Numbered from the stretch's first letter, positions 7,759-15,258 are shown. The stretch: 64,000 nt of DNA from an uncultured Collinsella sp. (GCA_900541125.1 UQIK01000005.1:43127-107126); one strand, 5' to 3'. The notes: a model not told the origin generated them from the letters alone. Translations and numbers: made by a program.

Positions 7759-8547
7759 ATGGAGATCCCCAGCGCCCTGTGCAGCAATGTGTACGACTTC
7801 GCGTTTTGCGCCGAGCCCTGCTACGAACGCTTGACCGACCTCGCCGATCCCGAGGACTGGGGTCCCTGCAACCGCATTCTCAAGAACTACCTGTCGTTTT
7901 CGTTTAGCCGCGCGGTATTTTTGACCGAGCGCGACGTGGACCAGACCGCACCGTCCAACCTGCCGCTGGTGTTCGACGACGACCGATGCCTATTCAACAC
8001 CGGCCTTTACACGCGCCGCTACGAGACCATCTACGGCCTGTTTGAGCCCAACACCAAGCCCGACGCGCGCCAGCGCTGGTTTTTGAAGGGCTTCTTTAAG
8101 GAGAGCGACCCCATGCTGGTCTCGTTTGAGTACCTGCCATGCCGCGTGCGCTTTGCCGAGGACCCCTCCGAGCTGGTCTTTGACTACCGCCTGCCCATCC
8201 GCTCCAACATCGACCACATTCTGGGCGACGAGGAGAACCTGACGCGCATTCCCGCCAGCCTGATGGGGGAGGGCAACTCGCTGCTGCTGCGCCGCGCCTT
8301 TGAGGGAGCTGTCGTCGAGGCCGCCCGCCGCGCCGCCGCCAACTACACGCTCGCGGTGCCGCAGTTCTACGGCGGCCGAATCCAACTGCTCTTGCCGTTG
8401 TGCCTAACTGGCGACAAGCCCGAACTGGCGCTGACCATCCAGCGCGAGGACGGTTTCTACGCCGCACGCACCTGCCTCACGCTCGACATGGCCTACAACA
8501 ACGCACGACTTATCTGCCGCCCCGAGACCTCGTGGATCAAGCGGTAA
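7759..8547 (+). CDS. DUF3825-like protein
   Basis: A 262-residue soluble protein from the ATG at 7759; a TTG at 7744 would add five residues. The central part, with a LNTGLYTRRYE-like strand, an F-F-K-E-S segment, then L-P-I-R-x-N-I-D-H-I and a later P-Q-F-Y-G-G-R-I-Q-L-L-L-P, follows the pattern I associate with DUF3825. That family has no settled biochemical role and is often seen next to RNA-binding or conflict-related domains. There is no signal peptide or membrane segment. It stands alone: gene-poor DNA on the left, tRNA-Val on the right. Codon use is core-like and GC-rich, unlike the toxin-antitoxin genes to the left. Confidence 0.65.
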   Translation: MEIPSALCSNVYDFAFCAEPCYERLTDLADPEDWGPCNRILKNYLSFSFSRAVFLTERDVDQTAPSNLPLVFDDDRCLFNTGLYTRRYETIYGLFEPNTKPDARQRWFLKGFFKESDPMLVSFEYLPCRVRFAEDPSELVFDYRLPIRSNIDHILGDEENLTRIPASLMGEGNSLLLRRAFEGAVVEAARRAAANYTLAVPQFYGGRIQLLLPLCLTGDKPELALTIQREDGFYAARTCLTLDMAYNNARLICRPETSWIKR

Positions 8548-8635
8548 AGGGTGGTTGAGCTGCGGGTTTGCTGGTTACGGCGCTTGCCATGGTGCGGCCG
8601 ACGCCCAGGAATTTACAATCGAGGGCAAAAAGTTC

Positions 8636-8665
8636 TTGGTAAACCGCGCACGGCTATGTTAGTAT
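8636..8665 (+). promoter_or_regulatory. Promoter of tRNA-Val
   Basis: TTGGTA (8636-8641), an 18-base spacer and TAGTAT (8660-8665), about 20 bases before the tRNA. Confidence 0.55.
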
Positions 8666-8685
8666 CTCTTTTGCCGAAAGGCGAC

Positions 8686-8760
8686 GGGCGATTGGCTCAG
8701 GGGTAGAGCATATCCTTCACACGGATGGGGTCACAAGTTCGAATCTTGTATCGCCCACCA
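8686..8760 (+). tRNA. tRNA-Val (CAC)
   Basis: A complete 75-base cloverleaf with encoded CCA. The 7-bp acceptor stem (GGGCGAT with ATCGCCC), the anticodon loop TTCACAC with anticodon CAC and the T-loop TTCGAAT are all intact. It reads the GTG codon, which is frequent in this GC-rich genome. Its 3' end borders direct repeats resembling integrase arm sites, suggesting use as an integration target. Confidence 0.93.
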
Positions 8761-8771
8761 TCAAAAGCGCA

Positions 8772-8806
8772 GGTCAGAGGTGTTAAGCCTCTGGCCTTTT
8801 TCTTTT
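8772..8806 (+). terminator. Rho-independent terminator of tRNA-Val
   Basis: A 9-bp perfect stem (8772-8780 with 8788-8796) followed by a ten-base pyrimidine tract rich in T. Confidence 0.8.
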
Positions 8807-8839
8807 TGACACCAAGGGTGACACCAAAACTGACACCAA
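8807..8839 (+). repeat. Three direct repeats TGACACCAA behind tRNA-Val
   Basis: TGACACCAA occurs at 8807-8815, 8819-8827 and 8831-8839 with an exact 12-base period, immediately after the tRNA terminator. Such short phased repeats beside a tRNA 3' end resemble arm-type binding sites of tyrosine integrases, left at the edge of a former integrative element. No integrase gene is present in the window. Confidence 0.6.
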
Positions 8840-9202
8840 ATTTTCGATTTTTATTAAAATAGGGTCCCGTTTTTTATTGATCATGTCCCCTTCACAATTC
8901 CTACACATGTATAAAAGCACCCGTACCGGCTCACGCTAGGTGACGTCATCGCACGTTTTGTGAAAAGCGTCTGCGCTCATTCCTTGAATTCTCTGCGCAA
9001 TCTATGAGCAATTGTGAAGACTGAGACTAGACGCACGGCTTCACTACCTGCGCATTCCATCAATCGCGCCTGCTTTCATCACAACCCATCCCTCTTTTGG
9101 TCAGTGTTTGGTCAGCTTCCGATACTTACCCGCATGATGCTCACCTAGATAATCAGGCCCGTAAGCCACACGGCTCATGCCCGAAGCTAGGGGGAGGTCC
9201 AC
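8840..9202 (+). other. Gene-free stretch after tRNA-Val
   Basis: About 360 AT-rich bases with no convincing gene. They end in the AGGGGGAGG ribosome binding site of the following gene. Probably a remnant between an attachment-like site and the disrupted nuclease-like gene. Confidence 0.4.
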
Positions 9203-10357
9203 ATGGACGAGATTGTCTGCGCAAACACCGCATTCCGTTACTGGCGATGTCCACCGCAGGTGCGCGACCTCTACCCGCGTCTACCTAGCTCCGAAGATGG
9301 GTGGCGAGCTCTATCCCAAGCGCCTTTCGTAACCGATGTCCTCAAGACGCCAGTCATCACAGCAGCATCAACACGAAGCAACCTGCATTCAGAGACAAGA
9401 CGGACCATCCGATGGAACAGCGCCTATACAGAGAAGGTTTCCATCGACACGGGTATGGGCTTTAGCGTCACAGACCCTCTTAATACGCTATTCACCATGA
9501 CTCGAAGCGTTTCTTCATACGACTTGGTTCTGGCTATGTACGAGTTCTGCGGATGGTTCTCGGTTTTTAAACCATCGCCCGCGGTCGACATGGCACTTGA
9601 GCAGGCAAAATCAGAAGAAGAGCAGTACACCACATAAAGTCTGTTTGAACTAGACGAAACCCAAGACGAGGTCCCATGGAAGCGAGTCTATGCTCGGGCG
9701 CACCAGAAGGATAGTGAGAATAATCAAAGTGGGCAGCAGAATAACGGATCCGGAAATAAAGCTAACGGAAAGGGCACATCGCTCTGGATGAGAAAGCCTC
9801 TTATTGAAATAGAAGAACTGCACAGATTTGCAGCGAAGGTTAAGGGCGAGATGTGGGGAAAGCAATTCTACGAAGCCGCACAGCAGGTAATGGGTATTGC
9901 TGCATCCCCGCTAGAAGTTGCTGGAATCATGTTGCTAAGTCATCCGAGACGTGCCGGCGGAGCGGAGTTTAAAAACATATACGTCAACGACTTAACACCG
10001 CTGTCGAATTCAGCTCGGAAAATCGCAGGTCAGAAAGTCTGTTACGGCGATATCGTCATCGTAAACCCAATAACAATGAAGGCTGTGATTATCGAACTTC
10101 AAGGAGAGGTTATCCATGGATCGGGCGCTGTGCTTGACCACGATGCCTCTCGAATGACAGCATTGCAAAGCATGGGATACGACGTATTTCTTGTAACTCA
10201 TGACATGCTCAATGATCACGAACAGCTTGATGCCATCATTCACAGTGCGTGTAAGCGATTGGAGTTGCGCTACAAGCCAAAAACCGAGGCGATGAGATGT
10301 GCTGAGACCAGATTGCGCGCCAACGTTCTGTGCAATTGGCTTGGTATTGGTAAGTAA
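9203..10357 (+). pseudogene. Nuclease-like (DUF559/VSR-type) protein gene with internal stop
   Basis: A good AGGGGGAGG site precedes the ATG at 9203. The frame runs 144 codons to a TAA at 9635-9637, then continues open in the same frame to 10357, so one nonsense codon splits a 384-residue product. The first part begins with C-A-N-T-A-F-R-Y-W-R, typical of actinobacterial AbiEi/DUF559-type proteins. The linker after the stop is Asn/Gly/Gln-rich. The last 190 codons contain D-I-V-I, then I-E-L-Q-G, a D-x-x-x-S-R-M-x-x-L helix and a hydrophobic strand, the order of a VSR/DUF559 restriction-endonuclease-like fold. A downstream ATG at 9788 could restart the nuclease half. No frameshift is needed. 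Probably decayed, although readthrough or restart cannot be excluded. Confidence 0.65.
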
Positions 10358-10425
10358 TAATGGCCTAGGGAGCATTTTTAATACTCTATATGCTGCCAGT
10401 AATTAAGTGCCATTTTAAAACAATG

Positions 10426-10559
10426 CCGGTTTACTACGTTGGATTGAGGGTGGCTGAACACACCGAATTCGCCGCTCGTAAAACCGCAGGTAGATTACCT
10501 GCCCGTTTTGCGAAAGCAGGCGTGAGGTCGGAAATCCGGGAATCGTCGTAGTAAACCGG
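10426..10559 (+). repeat. Inverted-repeat element 1 (MITE-like or structured)
   Basis: Ends are a perfect 13-bp inverted repeat (CCGGTTTACTACG at 10426-10438, its complement at 10547-10559). Inside, GCAGGTA and TACCTGC form a hairpin with flanking AAAACC/GTTTT. Element 2 at 12707-12870 has the same plan: ends containing CTACTACG and an internal AAAACCGCAGG hairpin. Confidence 0.7.
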
Positions 10560-10739
10560 TCCGTTTATGAAGCGACCAGCTGGCGCGAGCTACGCACGGT
10601 TCAGTAAATTGGCCCGAAGGCGCGGATAGAGGCTCAGACGAAACCCTCCCGCGGAAGCACCGCGGATTGCTTTGATCTGACCGGCGGCATCTGGGGCGAC
10701 ATGCCGAGCCCCGGGAAGGAGGGCGGCGGGCTTGCCGCT

Positions 10740-10763
10740 GCCCGCGGGGCGCGCCCCGCGGGC
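10740..10763 (+). repeat. 24-bp perfect GC palindrome
   Basis: A self-complementary GCCCGCGGGGCG / CGCCCCGCGGGC sequence upstream of tRNA-Ala copy 1; a 20-bp version lies before copy 2 at 12930-12949. Confidence 0.6.
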
Positions 10764-10835
10764 TATTTCGGGCATCGTGTGTCTCTTCGGCTCTACGCCG
10801 TTCCACGCACCGTAAAATAATTTCCAAAATTGTCC

Positions 10836-10864
10836 TTGCATCGGCGGGGGAGTTCCCGTATAGT
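10836..10864 (+). promoter_or_regulatory. Promoter of tRNA-Ala copy 1
   Basis: TTGCAT (10836-10841), a 17-base spacer and TATAGT (10859-10864), 12 bases before the tRNA. Confidence 0.7.
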
Positions 10865-10876
10865 ACTTCTTCGCAC

Positions 10877-10949
10877 GGGGGCGTAGCTCAGCTGGGAGAG
10901 CGCTTGACTGGCAGTCAAGAGGTCAGGGGTTCGATCCCCCTCGTCTCCA
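10877..10949 (+). tRNA. tRNA-Ala (GGC), copy 1
   Basis: A 73-base cloverleaf without encoded CCA. The anticodon loop CTGGCAG gives anticodon GGC. The acceptor stem pairs GGGGGCG with CGTCTCC, which includes the G3-U70 wobble pair that identifies alanine tRNAs. Identical to copy 2 at 13077-13149. Confidence 0.93.
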
Positions 10950-10964
10950 CCCGAGCATTGAATG

Positions 10965-10993
10965 AGGCTCCAACGCAAGTTGGGGCCTTTTTT
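10965..10993 (+). terminator. Terminator of tRNA-Ala copy 1
   Basis: A 10-base stem with a GCAA loop (10965-10974 with 10979-10988) and a T-tract. Confidence 0.8.
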
Positions 10994-11020
10994 CATATAG
11001 GCACACAAGGTCAAAGGCGG

Positions 11021-11028
11021 CACAATGA
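11021..11028 (+). repeat. Target-site duplication, left
   Basis: CACAATGA directly before the insertion sequence; the identical octamer follows it at 12383-12390. It includes the start codon of the duplicated ABC-F gene head. Confidence 0.9.
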
Positions 11029-12382
11029 GGCTTATAGGACAAAATGCGTGTCCACGTTGGGGGCATCGGCGCAGGTCGATGCCCCTTTTTCAGCCGTTTA
11101 AATTCCGTGCCCGCTTTTAACCGCTCGGACAGAATGTGTGTCCGGTTGCCTATCGTTCCCGCAGGTAGATAACCTTTTCCGGAACCGTTAAATACCCTTT
11201 CGGAAGAGGTGCCCATGAAGGCCGTTTATTGCCCCTACTGCGGCGGTCGGACCAAGCGCAACGGCAGGACCTCATCGGGGTCCCAGCGGTGGAGGTGCAC
11301 GGCCTGCGGCGCGTCGACGACCGTGAGGTACGACGACACGGCGACAAGGCTCGAGGAGTTCCTCGGGTGGCTCCTCTCCAAGGACTCCCAGGCGGCGATG
11401 CCGGGCGGCGGGCGGTCCTTCAGGCGCAGGACGGCCGAGTTCTGGGAGGTCTGGCCGATGCCCGTCCCCGACGGCGAGCTGCACCGCGTGCTCCACGTCG
11501 ACGGGATCCGGGTCGCGCGCGACCCCGTGGTGCTCATATGCTGCTGCGGCGAGAGGGTGGTCTCCCGGTACATGGCCAGGTCCGAGAACTCGAGGGCGTG
11601 GTCGGCCCTCATGTCGCCGATCCCGGCGCCCGAGGTGGTCGTCACCGACGGCGGGAGCGGGTTCGCCAAGGCCGTGCGCGAGACCTGGCCGCGCACCAGG
11701 GTCCAGAGGTGCGCCTTCCACGCCTTCTCGCAGGTCAAGCGCTACACGACGACGCGGCCGAAGCTCCAGGCGGGGCGCGAGCTCTACCTCATCGCGCGCG
11801 ACCTCATGGGCATCGAGACGCTGCACCAGGCCGAGCTCTGGGCCGGGCGCTGCCTCGACTGGTGCGGGTTCTGGGCCGACTTCCTGGAGGACAGGACCGT
11901 GGTGGACGGCAGGAGGGCCTGCACCCACGAGAGGCTGAGGCGGGCGCGCTCGTCGCTGTCGTCGCTGGTGTCGGCGGGGACGCCGTTCACCTACCTCGAC
12001 CCCGCCCTGGCCAAGGCCGGCCCGCTGCCGTCGACCAACAACATGATCGAGGGAGGGGTGAACTCGCAGCCGGGGGCCGTCCTGCGCAACCACCGGGGGC
12101 TGACGTCGGCCAAGCGCGTGAAGGCGGTGCTCTGGTGGTGCCACGCGCACTCGGGGGACGCGAGGACGGCGCGCGAGAAGCTCGCCGCGATGCCGACCGA
12201 CGCGGACATCGACTTCCTGTTCAGCGTCTACTCCGCCTCGCCGTCGCGCGAGGACGGAGGGCCGGAGTGGGGCGACAGGGCCGTGTGGGAGGACCTCCAC
12301 CACAGGGACCCGTACCCGTTCTGGCTGGATTAATGGATGGAAACGGGTGTTCTATCGGGACACACATTTTGTCCTATAAGCC
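11029..12382 (+). mobile_element. Complete IS256-family (IS1249-group) insertion sequence
   Basis: 1354 bp. The left end (11029-11053) and the complement of the right end (12358-12382) match over 25 positions with a single mismatch, giving terminal inverted repeats. An 8-bp duplication CACAATGA flanks it, as usual for IS256-type elements. One transposase gene fills it. It landed in the leader and start codon of a duplicated ABC-F gene head. With intact ends, intact target duplication and a full-length transposase, it is probably a recent and potentially active insertion. Confidence 0.9.
11215..12333 (+). CDS. IS1249-group transposase (IS256 family, DDE)
   Basis: A 372-residue protein from the ATG at 11215 (an in-frame GTG lies two codons earlier); GAAGAGG precedes it. 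The N-terminal zinc ribbon (CPYCGG, then CTACG) is typical of the IS1249 group. The DDE catalytic core shows a first Asp in HVDGIR, a second in VVTDGGSGF, and the Glu in the NNMIEGGVN motif near the end of the core. An RC-x-F-H motif lies between the second Asp and the Glu. The protein is full length with no frameshift. It cuts and inserts the surrounding 1354-bp element. Confidence 0.9.
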   Translation: MKAVYCPYCGGRTKRNGRTSSGSQRWRCTACGASTTVRYDDTATRLEEFLGWLLSKDSQAAMPGGGRSFRRRTAEFWEVWPMPVPDGELHRVLHVDGIRVARDPVVLICCCGERVVSRYMARSENSRAWSALMSPIPAPEVVVTDGGSGFAKAVRETWPRTRVQRCAFHAFSQVKRYTTTRPKLQAGRELYLIARDLMGIETLHQAELWAGRCLDWCGFWADFLEDRTVVDGRRACTHERLRRARSSLSSLVSAGTPFTYLDPALAKAGPLPSTNNMIEGGVNSQPGAVLRNHRGLTSAKRVKAVLWWCHAHSGDARTAREKLAAMPTDADIDFLFSVYSASPSREDGGPEWGDRAVWEDLHHRDPYPFWLD

Positions 12383-12390
12383 CACAATGA
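12383..12390 (+). repeat. Target-site duplication, right
   Basis: CACAATGA directly after the insertion sequence, identical to 11021-11028. Confidence 0.9.
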
Positions 12391-12419
12391 TCCTCCTGGT
12401 CGACAAGATCGTGCGTTGA
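12387..12419 (+). pseudogene. Ten-codon stump of the duplicated ABC-F gene
   Basis: The ATG and the next seven codons equal the start of the ABC-F gene at 13225. Sequence identity stops at 12411 and a TGA follows two codons later. It is the truncated head left in copy 1 of the 229-bp duplication, separated from its ribosome binding site by the insertion sequence. Confidence 0.75.
12391..12411 (+). repeat. Direct repeat copy 1, right part
   Basis: Twenty-one bases that complete copy 1 of the duplication, matching 13229-13249. Confidence 0.85.
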
Positions 12420-12444
12420 ACGGGCGTCGCGTGCATGGTAGTAT
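12416..12444 (+). promoter_or_regulatory. Promoter of tRNA(CAT)
   Basis: TTGAAC (12416-12421), a 17-base spacer and TAGTAT (12439-12444), beginning just after the duplication end. Confidence 0.6.
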
Positions 12445-12509
12445 TTCACATCGTGGTTCAAAGCGTTGGAGGCTGTTCTGCCACCCCAACTGCAAGTGTC
12501 ACTTTATAA

Positions 12510-12585
12510 GGGCTCTTGGCGCAACGGTTAGCGCAGGGGACTCATAATCCCTGGGTTCTGGGTTCGAATCCCGGAGGGCCCACCA
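12510..12585 (+). tRNA. tRNA with CAT anticodon (elongator Met or Ile2)
   Basis: A 76-base cloverleaf with encoded CCA. The acceptor stem GGGCTCT pairs with AGGGCCC, and the anticodon loop CTCATAA gives CAT. The anticodon arm GGGACTCATAATCCC resembles the minor isoleucine tRNAs whose C34 is changed to lysidine by TilS, but an elongator methionine tRNA cannot be ruled out from sequence alone. Confidence 0.88.
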
Positions 12586-12595
12586 GGTTTTTCAA

Positions 12596-12630
12596 CAGGC
12601 CAGACAATATGTCTGGCCTGTTTTCTTTTT
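12596..12630 (+). terminator. Terminator of tRNA(CAT)
   Basis: An 11-bp perfect stem (12596-12606 with 12610-12620) and a T-rich run. Confidence 0.85.
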
Positions 12631-12706
12631 CATAGCAGTAGTTTTCACTTGCGAATAGCCTGCTTGCTCACTTTCGGGCGCCCTCGGTCGGCTGCCTGCG
12701 ATGCCG

Positions 12707-12870
12707 CCGCCACGAAACCGGCCCATCTACTACGTTTAACCCCGACCCCTAGACCATACCCCGTATTTCGCGAAAACCGCAGGCCGTCTACCTGCGGTTT
12801 TATTTTTGCCCGAGACGCCATGGTCGGGGAATGCCGGCCAAACGTAGTAGATGGGCCGGTTTCGTGGCGG
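12707..12870 (+). repeat. Inverted-repeat element 2 (MITE-like or structured)
   Basis: Ends are a perfect 31-bp inverted repeat (12707-12737 with 12840-12870). Nested inside are CCCCGACC/GGTCGGGG arms and an 11-bp hairpin (12773-12783 with 12791-12801) followed by a T-rich run, terminator-like. Related in plan and sub-motifs to element 1. Confidence 0.8.
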
Positions 12871-12929
12871 GAGGCCCCGGGAGCGGGCGGAGTGGAGCCT
12901 GATGGGTGGGCGGCGGCAGCGCCGCCCTC

Positions 12930-12949
12930 CCGCGGGGCGCGCCCCGCGG
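12930..12949 (+). repeat. 20-bp perfect GC palindrome
   Basis: The core of the palindrome at 10740-10763, again a short distance before a tRNA-Ala promoter; the bases after it (TTAGTCGGGCATCG-like) are also shared. Confidence 0.6.
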
Positions 12950-13035
12950 ACTTAGTCGGGCATCGCGGGCCCATCGCTCTCGAGTCCGTCCCGCATCCGC
13001 GCCGCCGCCCCAGGAAAGTTTTTCCAAAATTGTCC

Positions 13036-13064
13036 TTGCATCGGCGGGGGAGTTCCCGTATAGT
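13036..13064 (+). promoter_or_regulatory. Promoter of tRNA-Ala copy 2
   Basis: TTGCAT, 17 bases, TATAGT; identical to the promoter of copy 1. It may also feed the ABC-F gene through the terminator. Confidence 0.7.
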
Positions 13065-13076
13065 ACTTCTTCGCAC

Positions 13077-13149
13077 GGGGGCGTAGCTCAGCTGGGAGAG
13101 CGCTTGACTGGCAGTCAAGAGGTCAGGGGTTCGATCCCCCTCGTCTCCA
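13077..13149 (+). tRNA. tRNA-Ala (GGC), copy 2
   Basis: Identical to copy 1, with anticodon GGC and the G3-U70 identity pair. It lies 75 bases before the ABC-F gene. Confidence 0.93.
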
Positions 13150-13164
13150 CCCGAGCATTGAATG

Positions 13165-13193
13165 AGGCTCCAACGCAAGTTGGGGCCTTTTTT
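13165..13193 (+). terminator. Terminator of tRNA-Ala copy 2
   Basis: Same stem, GCAA loop and T-tract as at copy 1. Confidence 0.8.
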
Positions 13194-13224
13194 CATATTG
13201 GCACACAAGGTCAAAGGCGGCACC

Positions 13225-15258
13225 ATGATCCTCCTGGTCGACAAGATCGAAAAAAGCTTCGGCGCGCGCGTCCTCTTTAGCGGCGCGTCCTTCCAGATCA
13301 ACCCCGGCGAGCGCTTTGCGCTCGTGGGCCCCAACGGCGCCGGCAAAACCACCATGCTCAAGATTATCATGGGCATCGACAGCCCCGACGCCGGTCAGGT
13401 CCAGTACGCCAAGGACTGCCAGGTGGGCTACCTAGAGCAGGAAACTAACCTGGAGCAAAAGGACACCACCATCCTCGCCGAGGTCATGGCCGCCGCCAAG
13501 GAAATCCGCCGCATGGGCGAGCGCGCCAACGAGCTGCAGGCCCAAATCACCGAGCTCTCCGAACAGGGCAAGGACGTCGACGCGCTCCTCAACGAGTACG
13601 GCCAGGTCCAGGACCGCTTTGAGCACCTGGGCGGCTACGAGCTCGAGAGCAACGCCCGTAAGATCCTTTCCGGCTTGGGCTTTAAGGTCACCGACTTTGA
13701 GCGCCCGTGCTCCGAGTTCTCGGGCGGCTGGCAGATGCGCATCGCGCTCGCCAAGCTCTTCCTGCGCCACCCCGACCTGCTGCTTCTGGACGAGCCCACT
13801 AACCACCTGGACCTCGAGAGCGTCCAGTGGCTGCGCGGCTTTATCGCAAACTACGACGGTGCCGTGCTTATCGTCAGCCACGACCGCGCCTTCATGGACG
13901 CCTGCGTCGACCACGTCGCCGCACTCGAAAACCGTCGCGTGACCACCTACACCGGCAACTACAGCAGCTACCTCAAGCAGCGCGAGGACAACCTGGAGCA
14001 GATGCGCGCCAAGCGCGCCGCCCAGGAGCGCGACATCGCCCACATGCAGGTCTTCGTCGACAAGTTCCGCTACAAGCCCACCAAGGCAGCGCAGGCTCAG
14101 GAGCGCATCCGAAAGATCGAGCAGATCAAAAAGGAGCTCGTCATCCTGCCCGAGGGCCACAAGCACATCGACTTTAAGTTCCCCGATCCGCCGCGCTCCG
14201 GCGACATGGTCGTGGGCCTGGAGGGCGTCTCCAAGTCCTACGGCGACAAGCACATCTACAGTGACATCGACCTCAAGCTCTACCGCGGCGAGCACGTGGC
14301 GCTCGTCGGCCCCAACGGCGCCGGCAAGTCCACCCTTATGAAGATCCTCGCCGGCCTGGAGCCGCCCACCACCGGCACCCGGGACCTGGGCACCAACGTG
14401 GGCGTGGCCTACTACGCCCAGCACGCACTCGAGGGCATGACCGAGTCCAATACCGTCCTGCAAGAAATCGACACCGTCACGCCCAAGTGGACCGTGCCGC
14501 AGCAGCGCAGCCTGCTGGGCGCCTTCCTGTTTAGCGACAACGACGCAATCGAAAAGCAGGTACGCGTCCTCTCCGGCGGCGAAAAGGCACGCCTGGCGCT
14601 CGCCAAAATGCTCGTGGCCCCCGAGGCGCTCCTGTGCCTGGACGAGCCCACCAACCACCTTGACATCGACTCGGTGGACATGCTCGAGAACGCCCTGCAG
14701 AACTTCCCCGGCACCATCGTGCTGATCAGCCACGACGAGCACCTGGTACGCGCTGTGGCCAACCGCATCATTGACATCCGCGATGGCAAGGTCACGGTCT
14801 ACGACGGAGACTACGACTACTACCTCTACAAGCGCGAGGACCTCGCAGCCCGCGCCGCCGCCGAGGCGGCAGGGGAGAGTGCACCGGCCGCGACCAAGTC
14901 CGCCAAGGTCGCCGCGGCCCAGCCCGATGCACCCGCCGCCACCCCCAAACCTGCCGAGGGCAAAAAGACCAAGGAGCAAAAGCGTGCCGAGGCCCAGGCC
15001 CGCGCCGCGCTCAACAAAAAGCTCAAGGGCGTGCGCAACCAGCTCAAGAAGATTGAGGCAGAGCTGGACAAAAAGCGTGCCCGCTATGACGAGCTTATGG
15101 AATTGATGGCAAGTGAAGAGCTTTATGCCGATCAGGATAAGTTCAACGCCGCGCTGGGGGAATATAACGGCCTTAAGCAGGAGCTGCCCAAGCTCGAGGA
15201 CGAATGGCTGGAGCTTTCCACCCAGATCGAAGAGGAGACCGCGCGTGAACTCTCGTAA
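13225..15258 (+). CDS. ABC-F family ATPase (Uup/YdiF-like)
   Basis: A 677-residue soluble protein with two ABC domains and no membrane segments. Domain 1 has GPNGAGKT at 35-42, FSGGW and LLLLDEPTNHLDL; domain 2 has a second GPNGAGKS, LSGGEKARL and LCLDEPTNHLD. A charged linker joins them, and the C terminus is Ala/Pro/Lys-rich followed by a coiled coil, as in Uup/YdiF proteins. ABC-F proteins bind the ribosomal E site and relieve stalls; some give antibiotic resistance, but nothing here points to that. The ATG at 13225 has AAGGCGG before it, and this leader is duplicated at 12387. The 3' end overlaps the next gene by 14 bases. Confidence 0.92.
   Translation: MILLVDKIEKSFGARVLFSGASFQINPGERFALVGPNGAGKTTMLKIIMGIDSPDAGQVQYAKDCQVGYLEQETNLEQKDTTILAEVMAAAKEIRRMGERANELQAQITELSEQGKDVDALLNEYGQVQDRFEHLGGYELESNARKILSGLGFKVTDFERPCSEFSGGWQMRIALAKLFLRHPDLLLLDEPTNHLDLESVQWLRGFIANYDGAVLIVSHDRAFMDACVDHVAALENRRVTTYTGNYSSYLKQREDNLEQMRAKRAAQERDIAHMQVFVDKFRYKPTKAAQAQERIRKIEQIKKELVILPEGHKHIDFKFPDPPRSGDMVVGLEGVSKSYGDKHIYSDIDLKLYRGEHVALVGPNGAGKSTLMKILAGLEPPTTGTRDLGTNVGVAYYAQHALEGMTESNTVLQEIDTVTPKWTVPQQRSLLGAFLFSDNDAIEKQVRVLSGGEKARLALAKMLVAPEALLCLDEPTNHLDIDSVDMLENALQNFPGTIVLISHDEHLVRAVANRIIDIRDGKVTVYDGDYDYYLYKREDLAARAAAEAAGESAPAATKSAKVAAAQPDAPAATPKPAEGKKTKEQKRAEAQARAALNKKLKGVRNQLKKIEAELDKKRARYDELMELMASEELYADQDKFNAALGEYNGLKQELPKLEDEWLELSTQIEEETARELS

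Larger units (their letters stand above)
10358..10835 (+). other. Intergenic block with inverted-repeat element and GC palindrome
   Basis: No gene is visible. The block contains the inverted-repeat element 10426-10559 and the palindrome 10740-10763, both with relatives before the second tRNA-Ala copy. Confidence 0.5.
10821..11028 (+). repeat. Direct repeat copy 1, left part (tRNA-Ala and ABC-F leader)
   Basis: Matches 13021-13228 base for base except single changes, at a constant offset of 2200. It contains the promoter, tRNA-Ala, terminator and the ABC-F ribosome binding site. It is interrupted at 11028 by the insertion sequence and resumes at 12391. Confidence 0.9.
12631..13035 (+). other. 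Intergenic block before tRNA-Ala copy 2
   Basis: About 400 bases with no gene. It contains inverted-repeat element 2 and the 20-bp GC palindrome, mirroring the block before copy 1. Confidence 0.5.
13021..13249 (+). repeat. Direct repeat copy 2 (intact)
   Basis: The 229-bp unit with tRNA-Ala, terminator, and the ribosome binding site and first eight codons of the ABC-F gene; the other copy is 10821-11028 plus 12391-12411. Confidence 0.9.

Noticed and set aside
11229..12419. 396-codon frame overlapping the transposase in another frame
   Set aside because: Arg/Gly/Pro-rich shadow; the other frame has the zinc ribbon and DDE motifs.
10877..13149. The two tRNA-Ala copies as attL/attR of an integrated element
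   Set aside because: The repeated unit extends far beyond the tRNA on both sides and no integrase lies between; segmental duplication explains it better.
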